From: a virus
Direction: 5' to 3' (one strand)
Virus record (IMG/VR): IMGVR_UViG_3300036398_002819
Span: 1-64,000 of that record
Length of the DNA: 64,000 nucleotides
The notes below the pieces were generated by a model. The model saw nothing but the letters and a program-made list of their open reading frames with translations, had not been told where the DNA came from and made no database searches. Positions 59,501 through 64,000 of the stretch are shown in pieces. Every line of letters begins with the position of its first letter. Position 1 is the first letter of the stretch. The position numbers were made by a program, and so were the translations under genes.

Positions 59501-62500
59501 CGAGAGGGAATAAATTAGTGCTCGGTCTATTTTCTACATTTGTTGATGAATATCCAGAAGTTAATAATTTTACTGGAGAGGAAGAATTTGTTGGATCTGA
59601 ATAACCATAAGGACCATAAATTGGATTTCCATCATAAGACCATCCTATAATTTTAGAATGTTTTGCAGAATCTTCACCAAAAATAGTTTTCAATTTATCA
59701 AAATAACCAATTACAGTATATTGTAAATTGTTTTGTTTTGTTTTATATAATAAATCTGAAGATGGATCTCTATAATTTGATTTTTGACTACCATACTTAT
59801 ATGAATTATTTAAAGTTAAACTTCTAATTTTTGGATTAAGAGTGACATTTTTTCCTGTATTAACTACTCTTATAAAAGTATCTTCTGATTTATAATTATA
59901 TCCTGAAGATAAAATAATAACCTTTGATATCTTACCATTTTTTATTTCACATCTCAATCTTGCTCCAACACCAGATTTAGTGTCAATTTTTAATTCTGGT
60001 ACAGAATTGTAGTTAACACCAGCGTAAGAAATAATAACACTGGTAATTTTGCCCCCAGATATAACAGGTGTTACCTCACCATTTTGCCCATCTAAAATTT
60101 TTATATCTGGTTTAGACTCTAAATTTACCGTAGTTGACCCATAATTTGAACCTTTTTCATATAGATAGATATCACTTATTTTACCTCTTACGATGGGAGT
60201 TGCTGTTATTTCTTTTAGTTCTTGCCCATCTTGCAAGTACTTTACTGCTGCCGTTATTTTTGGATAACTAAAGTATTGGTATCCACTACCAGTACTCTTT
60301 AATTTTTCATATTTCTTTCTTAAATAATTTGTGTTATTTGTTCCACCAACACCAATATTACACAGTCTAAAAGAATCATTATTTACTCTCAATACTTGAT
60401 ATTGTACGGAAGTTGAGAGTCCTGTTATTGGAGATGTTTCATATTCATAAGTTACTACTTCACCAGTAGAAAATCCATGATTTGGAAAAGAAATAGTGTT
60501 AGAGTAAGTTGATATACCAGATTGTTTTACTATTAATTTTCTATTAGTAAATCCTTCCCCACCATTTAACACTTTAACAGAATCTAATACTGTTTTTGGT
60601 TCAGTTTTGAATTTATGAATACCAAAATTTCCAATAGTTGTAAATCCTACTGTGTTTATACCTGATCTAAAATCTGAAAGAGTCGGATAAAGTCTAACAG
60701 TTTTACTGTTAATTACTTTCACATAAAACGGAGTATTATTTCCTAAAAGATTTCCTGTACTTAAATTACTTCCTTGATAAGGTCCTATTCCTATTTTTTC
60801 ATTATTAATATTATTAATATCGTAAATAACTTTTTGTCCATCAGTAAAGTTATGATCTGTTAAAAATGTTACAGTTTCAGAATCAATACTTAATCCACCA
60901 CCTTCTTCTAGTATTCTTGCATCAAAAAATACTTCTCTGGATCTTTTTCTAATTACAGGTTCTGTGACAAGATTTTTGCCATTACCACCAGTTACAACAA
61001 TATTAATTGGTTTTTTAATATCAAATTCTTGAGGATCGATTAAAATTTCTTGAATAGATCCTTCAAGTACAGGTTGAATTTTTGCAGATCCAGAAGAAAA
61101 TACAAACCTTGGTGGATTAATTACATCATAATTTTCACCAGAATTTATAATTTGAACAGACTCTAATGGTCCATAATAAATTTTATCCTTTGATTTATAA
61201 CTAAGAATTTCTACACCATTTGCAAGTATTCCAATTGTCTCTGTTCCAATATCTGTTCCAATCTCTTTTTGTTGATTCTTATTTAATTCAAATTTTTTAA
61301 AAATCTTTTGAGGATAGATTTTTTTATCATCTACTTGTTGAGAAATCAAAGTAAAACTGTGCTCACTTTGAACTATTGAAGTATAAGACTGTGACCCAAT
61401 ATATACAAATTTATCTAAATCTATAGATGATTTTGAAATATATAACTTGATTTTTTTGTAATCACTAGAGACTTTAACGTAATAGTATCCTTTTTCTAGT
61501 CCCTCTATTGGATTGTTTTCATAGTTATAATAAACTCTATCACCAGTTATAATAGATAATTCAGTGTCAAATTCTAAACTAGAATATTTTTTTTCTATAC
61601 CATTAAAATCTACCAAAAACTTTGGAAAATATTCAAATATATTAGCATCTATTTCATAAGATGGTAGTGAATTGGATGCTACATAAAGATTATCATCATC
61701 TTCACTGTATAAATTTGTTACATCAGAAGTAATGTCTTTATATTTTAATGGTATTAATGAACTAGAAGCAAACACAATTTTTCTTCTAATATCATACTGC
61801 TTCAAAGAATTCAAATCTAATAAATTCTTATTAAATTGTATTCTTCCAATATTAACATCAATAGATTCTATTCTTACATTACTTAAGGACTCTACTTTGA
61901 TATCAGATACTACACCAGTTGTTGTTCTTTCTAAAAATTCTACATAGTCACCCACTTTTAATGATGATGGTTCTATTTTACTCAAAGTTGTAGCTGTATT
62001 TGAATTTCTATCAAATTGATACAATTTATATCTACAACTAGTGTTATAAATTAAACTATTTGATAAAATTTCTTTATTAGATTTGTTATTTTGTGGATTT
62101 TCAATAAAAGTTCCTAGATTTTTTACATATATACTCTCACCTTCATCAAATGGATAATTATTTTTTTGATCAGTTTGTAGTGATACTCCAGATATTACGT
62201 TAATTAAACGGAAAATAAGTTTATTATCTTCAGTTTGAATTCCACCTTGATAACCATAATATGTGTCATTGGAAACTATAATAGATTTTTTTGGTATATC
62301 GAGATCTATATAAGTTTTATTTTCTGTATAACATCCAAATAATTGATTTACGCTTTTTTCTGTGTAAAAAATTTCATTATTATTATAGTAAACACTTCCA
62401 GATTTTGGAAAATTAATAGTAGAATCTAAAGTGATAGTATTTGCATTGTCTGAAGATAATATAGAATGAACTATTTTGCTAGAGGAAGTTGGAATAAATT

Positions 62501-63407
62501 CCCCAGAACTTTCACTATTACTTTCATCATATCCAATGAATATTAAAAATTTATAGTATATTTTATTATTTCTTGTGAATATTTCTATATCTGAAATGGA
62601 ACCAAAAGTTAAAGGATCATTTGATTTATAAATTTGATTTCCAAGTAAAAGAGAAGGATCTTTGTCTACTGACAAATTTTCAAGTAATAATTCTTTTCTT
62701 CTAATATGTTCTCCATCAGATGGTTTAATTAAAAAAGTTTCAAGATCAATAATACTTGGTTTTATTCCATATAAAGCATTAAATAGTATTCTAAAAGATT
62801 CTTTAGTTCCTTTTGTTTGATATAATGACTTACTATTTTTGAGAAAATTATTTACATTTAAATCTGCATCTAAACTTATTTTTGATAATTCCGGCAATAA
62901 AGTATACTTAATCTTACTATAAAATTCTTGTAAGAATAATACACTTAAATTTTTTACAGATGATCCTGTTAAATGGGAGGATGCCAAAGAAGAATCGAAA
63001 ATTAATTCTTGGGCATATTGTTTAATCCCACTAAATCCACGAATACAATCAATAAAAGAATTTGAAGTTTTTTCTTTATATGTAATAATTTCGTCACCAA
63101 TTTCAATTAATCCATAAGAATTTGGAAATCCTTTAGTACTTTCAACTTTTATAGTTGTACTATTTGAAGTTATATTTTCCGATAATATCGTTTTTCCATC
63201 AATTATATCTGGCGTTAAATTATCTAGTTTTAGATACTCGTCTATGTTATCTAAAATGTTTACAGAAGAACTTTGATATTCTTGAGAAATATAATACTGT
63301 TTTAAAAATTCAACAAATTTTGGATTTTCGTCCAATATGAATTCTGGAACTTGATTTTGAACAAGTTCTTGAATTTTTATCTTATTTTCAAACCCTGTCT
63401 GTATCAT
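50514..63407 (-). CDS. Giant baseplate wedge protein (gp7 position) with YHYH domain
   Basis: 4297 residues, the largest gene here; T4 gp7 in the same place is 1032. The N-terminus MIQTGFENKIKIQELVQNQV and VEFLKQYYISQEYQSSS is the cyanophage signature of this protein. A YHYH-type domain lies at about 1250-1345 (IIGWSYDGNPIYGPYGY to YFATS). The rest is many beta modules, including repeated GxGY-type units (NPGFGYTEAPTIKIS near 4056) and an IGIGTVYLNKSSLNSVAF unit near 3700 shared with gp18. The ATG overlaps the gp6 stop (ATGA). Homology to gp7 itself is inferred from order only. Confidence 0.85.
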   Translation of the reverse strand: MIQTGFENKIKIQELVQNQVPEFILDENPKFVEFLKQYYISQEYQSSSVNILDNIDEYLKLDNLTPDIIDGKTILSENITSNSTTIKVESTKGFPNSYGLIEIGDEIITYKEKTSNSFIDCIRGFSGIKQYAQELIFDSSLASSHLTGSSVKNLSVLFLQEFYSKIKYTLLPELSKISLDADLNVNNFLKNSKSLYQTKGTKESFRILFNALYGIKPSIIDLETFLIKPSDGEHIRRKELLLENLSVDKDPSLLLGNQIYKSNDPLTFGSISDIEIFTRNNKIYYKFLIFIGYDESNSESSGEFIPTSSSKIVHSILSSDNANTITLDSTINFPKSGSVYYNNNEIFYTEKSVNQLFGCYTENKTYIDLDIPKKSIIVSNDTYYGYQGGIQTEDNKLIFRLINVISGVSLQTDQKNNYPFDEGESIYVKNLGTFIENPQNNKSNKEILSNSLIYNTSCRYKLYQFDRNSNTATTLSKIEPSSLKVGDYVEFLERTTTGVVSDIKVESLSNVRIESIDVNIGRIQFNKNLLDLNSLKQYDIRRKIVFASSSLIPLKYKDITSDVTNLYSEDDDNLYVASNSLPSYEIDANIFEYFPKFLVDFNGIEKKYSSLEFDTELSIITGDRVYYNYENNPIEGLEKGYYYVKVSSDYKKIKLYISKSSIDLDKFVYIGSQSYTSIVQSEHSFTLISQQVDDKKIYPQKIFKKFELNKNQQKEIGTDIGTETIGILANGVEILSYKSKDKIYYGPLESVQIINSGENYDVINPPRFVFSSGSAKIQPVLEGSIQEILIDPQEFDIKKPINIVVTGGNGKNLVTEPVIRKRSREVFFDARILEEGGGLSIDSETVTFLTDHNFTDGQKVIYDINNINNEKIGIGPYQGSNLSTGNLLGNNTPFYVKVINSKTVRLYPTLSDFRSGINTVGFTTIGNFGIHKFKTEPKTVLDSVKVLNGGEGFTNRKLIVKQSGISTYSNTISFPNHGFSTGEVVTYEYETSPITGLSTSVQYQVLRVNNDSFRLCNIGVGGTNNTNYLRKKYEKLKSTGSGYQYFSYPKITAAVKYLQDGQELKEITATPIVRGKISDIYLYEKGSNYGSTTVNLESKPDIKILDGQNGEVTPVISGGKITSVIISYAGVNYNSVPELKIDTKSGVGARLRCEIKNGKISKVIILSSGYNYKSEDTFIRVVNTGKNVTLNPKIRSLTLNNSYKYGSQKSNYRDPSSDLLYKTKQNNLQYTVIGYFDKLKTIFGEDSAKHSKIIGWSYDGNPIYGPYGYSDPTNSSSPVKLLTSGYSSTNVENRPSTNLFPLGYFIDDYIYSNNGDLDQYNGRFCKTPDFPDGVYAYFATSILNSNTNYIGVFPYFIGLKYRSSVISENISQQFNQNYNFRNSKLLRNTLPYKSSDLYANYEFFDQSLQQICEVDSKLTGNIDSIKIVNKGEKYKVGDLLYFEGQDNSENGYGLSAYVSEIEGKKIESIQSKVKIFENAKFYSNGNDQFYVKYLPNFDIPNNAKIKISGLSTEYSSINKTHNIIFENFTTTLTQNNQYTNVGVVTDIIVRSIPSRVSIGSSIKIIGQSYNVYYTVLNCFNDLNTLRVKNTSAGLSTQGSLVTFLSDVIIGQESISKLTEPENYPRYFNPRISLGIGTYSGVITSKSFYIGTIPQNISIPTQSIYIPNHGFKTNQKVILKRPVTGAAAIQVQLNPDSSPFNLLGAGQSEETVYIISKSKDLIGIVTNPARISDTNGLYFPSDTGTNAGSDIYTYSLESTFNEVLCNVENLVSTVSISTIHNLKNDDLIEINIISNKTVGIGTNPVKLKYIDSIKSLIAKSLYFSSSDVNVSQDTLNIINHGFNEGDAVYYISTSIISGLSTDLYYVNKIDSNNIRLSETYTDSVSQPPVFVNFGSSGIGTQELHLVYPEIKVTKNDNLIFDLTDSSLEGYNLKLYYDKDFKNEFSFIKKNDNSYILSGLGTVGISTTAFYTLKYDDNLPNELYYTLEKQGANINPIDTIPNSSKISFINSSYSKKYNIFNVTNTTFDINLDKTPEKDLYLFEDCTDISYTTTSSTTDGPVSKVIITDKGNNYSDIPYYKNSSSKFGYGLYVIPESNTIGALNSIKLKNNLFEYSSDSTLLPAVYTPFRSDIENSNVLTKVNVIYGGKNYPSPPELVVIDSDSKKEIFGGLLVAQMSGKTGTSNVNSVLISIPFNGLPSNPVEIKAVNNSNGIIIDRITSSSGGIMTCLIKTPILGFIQNPFQINEDVFVDNIENVPGTGIGFNSRNHGYQFFKVIDYEQGSNPGKLVLKIPELYGNPGVAVTFQNDTFPSIVKKSNYPIFSSEQEYAIFSIGENLSVVNDDGSIVKTDLIITKSKKNHIKYIGKYKLSVGDVILGSSKGYKATIQSLNYLNSSFVTSGINEKSFGWEKETGQTSNDLQLIPDNDYYQNLSYTIKSVKTWNEISPVVNSTVHAIGTKNFADTQISSIGIVTAGISTESYVDIITSYISQSRVDVIKNFDLTKDFNIFNNKSNLIKFKNLKLIDYFESNTNRVLQIDDISGEFSSSDDDQKSLRKIISVLSPRQLCTKFRIQIKSSSINDVNQLQFTEFIAIKKKDQVYYLEKNSLSNKDTKFVDIVPSIDESRNYYIEFIPENPYDIDYEIKILKSEFSTSLPAESSKVIGSSNILNKVLNITKNTTSTILSLSSSNYSAFYSEIHIFNQNTFDTEYVELYAINDVQNVYYSDYYFNSQDAPDSYGTIGSFGLTVSNGTVSLNCLNKILDSDITVSIKTIAFNNTSNSEKYRFKSSLQLDESERSVIYDSNTIVVSSASTIVSYDRDLFSTIKSIVNVSIGNTFSLHQLALIQDSQNCNFVEYPMILSDDNIGIGTFGAKLNSDTIDINFYPEARFVGSNISIKYYNEVFYTFLDEINSTLPLDIKPLYEDLGVSKYIGLNSKSINRLNFKLYYKDDPIFAKTFNPNDSNILNSQTGTFTIPNHFFSTGEKLFYKPKSTYIGVGQSSMGIVSSVDENGISTNKLPSTVYAIKIDNDHFKVASNKQNSLSGIGVVFTNLGEGNAHMFEMEKKNEKTIITLNNLIQYPIRYSNVTHYLSGNNGQIGVANTFFTLSGISSVKPTDLLKIDNEYMKVLNVGIGTSNTGPILFYSGDKNIVEVERGFVGSSATTHSDGTPVYLYRGSYNISEDQIYFTQPPRGNVFDLVTNDERNLPRARAKFTGRVFLRQDYSTNLIFDDVSEEFTGIAQTFSLKRQGISTVGLGTTAGNGFVLINGIYQTPLTENITNYNFRIVENTTLGISSVVFSGIRDELDNITISEADVNKNQIPRGGIIVSLGSTSGLGYAPLVGANVRAVLNNNGSISGIVGIATTGSKIGFTTISYNNITGIMNVYTPSTYPLRGVNQVKLVGLGFTYSSNPGIVSYFPNDDYSFNVVGVGTTSFSIQVGTSTVSGYYVGYGTIYPWYETLSFGSGYRGQINVEVSDDAANYVHKFVSSQQDSVQEYPSGDSFTPSYAVYSPSTGILTLTIKDHGLTTSDQITIDTESIVFSCSSDNYTNQIAYPRATDPIAGIPTSIISYTENTISVGVGSMVGSGAQITATVNDGGILSFNIINGGTNYVDPIIKIPTPNYENLSIKGVSRLGIGNTTDTGIGLLMNVEVGPKDNPNNTFFNINYSKTGNIGITSTIITGINTSNLGIGNTIKIIPSVIGTGTRIKSIGIGTVYLNKSSLNSVAFTNINFDFGYYFEDNNNLVGIGTTLFQVRSFKITRPGYNFRRGDVFTPVGLVTAKGFNSPIEEFRLFVLEIYNDSFASWQFGEINLLDSIKRFQDGKRQNYPLYYNGELLSFQKNQENPDSLLIDFDSLLVIFINGILQEPKISYEFNGGSVVRFTSPPKENDLVEIYYYAGTRNQDSRRIEVNETIKIGDTVQIYSNNGNLNNTVTQNTRTVFNFPSADLMETNIYSEQGIDDQNYKPLFWIKQKEDLRINDIVYSKSRDSIEPQVYPTSKIIKDFTSTDTQLFVDDISIFNYEEEFPIEKADILIVPSYESILSGIVTAIVSSAGTIQSLSIVNPGFGYTEAPTIKISNPYYGIGVGVGTTAVLSINVNNGSLQNASVVNSGFGYTNTNPPQVLVSNPKFMTEKITGANVFEGFSGSIIGIGTTAGIGTSLAITFEIKTSNNQYTGLQTGYPIYVFDTKVGSGVTSIDSSENIKIGISTQYLDNIYYVHRIQNLNNVSRVISCNVSNETNIVGIATTGLQIGKFSWGKISGFSRSSNPVSIAISSYNVSSGLSTYPTIQRRGYGLRNTGALKKDLIT

Positions 63408-64000
63408 AATTCCCTTATTAATGTACCATTTGAGTAACTTGAAGCATAGTAATCATTGGAAAATAGTATTCCAGATGAACTTTCACCAGAAGAGATTACA
63501 TCTCTAATCATATTTATTTTACTTTTTGAAATGTCTAAAGAAAGATAAAGATCCTTAAGAGCAATAACATCATTTGATTCCGGATATGCCTGAATCTCTA
63601 TTACACTATTTGGTAATTGAGTTTCTGTAATTTTTATATTGTTAAGTCTAATTTCTCCAGTTTCATAATCAACTCTTCCTGCAGATTTAACAACAACTTC
63701 TGGAGAAACTAAGGAAGAGAAAGATAACTTTATTCCACTAAGAGTACCCATTTTTAGATCCTCGTCTGGAATATCTGTCAAATAAAGATACTCACTATCT
63801 GTAGAAATTTTAAATCCCGTTGATTTTATATTACCTCCTTCTTTTCTCACATGAAATTTATTTCCATAACACAATTCATATTCTGCAAATTCATTTAATA
63901 ATGCATTCAAATTTCTTCTAATAATAACTTTGGTTATGTTTGAAGTAATTGCTACATCAGAATTATCAATGATATTCAATAATTTACTATATTTAAATCT
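63404..64000 (-). CDS. 6: Baseplate wedge protein gp6, C-terminal part (cut by window edge)
   Basis: The frame is open to the window end, so the visible 198 residues are the C-terminus of a longer protein; the first in-frame start-like codon (TTG at 63979) is not the gene start. YSKLLNIIDNSDVAITSNIT, YELCYGNKFHVRKEGG, AGRVDYETGEIRLNNIKI and EIQAYPESNDVIALKDLYLS fit the conserved end of T4-type gp6, which forms the dimeric ring of the baseplate wedge. Its stop overlaps the start of the next gene, in the gp6-gp7-gp8 order of T4. Confidence 0.9.
   Translation of the reverse strand, partial: RFKYSKLLNIIDNSDVAITSNITKVIIRRNLNALLNEFAEYELCYGNKFHVRKEGGNIKSTGFKISTDSEYLYLTDIPDEDLKMGTLSGIKLSFSSLVSPEVVVKSAGRVDYETGEIRLNNIKITETQLPNSVIEIQAYPESNDVIALKDLYLSLDISKSKINMIRDVISSGESSSGILFSNDYYASSYSNGTLIREL

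Overview
The window is an almost fully coding, AT-rich, one-strand stretch of a T4-like myovirus genome. The gene content and order match marine cyanophages that infect Prochlorococcus or Synechococcus. It has the T4 core replication and virion genes in T4-like order, plus cyanophage hallmarks: a CobS-type AAA ATPase, a small heat-shock protein, a DUF3110-like protein otherwise typical of cyanobacteria, a nucleotide-sugar dehydrogenase, a large DUF4815-type virion protein and a giant YHYH-domain baseplate protein. All genes I accept are on the minus strand, so transcription runs from high to low coordinates. I cannot name the exact phage from sequence alone.

From right to left, positions 64000-23000 hold the virion block. 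It contains the end of gp6, a 4297-residue gp7-position protein, gp8, a 2526-residue DUF4815 protein, three small genes, gp13, gp14, gp15 and gp16. Three extra genes then separate gp16 from gp17, and gp17, gp18, gp19, gp20, gp67, an 88-residue protein, gp21, gp22 and gp23 follow. A strong terminator follows gp23. Then come a small protein with a capsid-targeting-like N-terminus, a tail-tube-like protein and the recombination genes uvsY and uvsW. Positions 20600-15000 carry an Sm-like candidate gene, gp55 (late sigma), an HNH endonuclease, gp47, a DUF3110-like gene, gp46 and the sugar dehydrogenase. Positions 15100-9700 carry an accessory cluster: a MoxR/CobS ATPase, a zincin-VWA (CobT-like) protein, two genes sharing a SEEWKQ domain and two tiny genes. 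Positions 9600-1 are the replisome block: gp45, clamp loader gp44/gp62, RegA, Hsp20, two Sm-like candidate genes and DNA polymerase gp43. Accessory genes are inserted between gp45 and gp44 and between gp44 and gp62.

Two promoter classes are visible. Exact NATAAATA boxes, the T4-type late promoter read by gp55, lie about 20-40 nt before ten genes, mostly virion genes. Sigma-70-like -10 boxes lie directly behind intrinsic terminators ahead of Hsp20, CobS and the VWA gene, and one full TTGACA-17-TAAAAT promoter is interlocked with a terminator hairpin upstream of the Sm-like pair and gp43. Many neighbouring genes overlap by ATGA or TAATG, implying translational coupling.

I found four genes shorter than 60 codons (58, 41, 45 and 54 residues) in tight operon context. 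I saw no tRNA genes, CRISPR arrays, insertion sequences or origin that I can support, and no gap over 300 bases without a gene.
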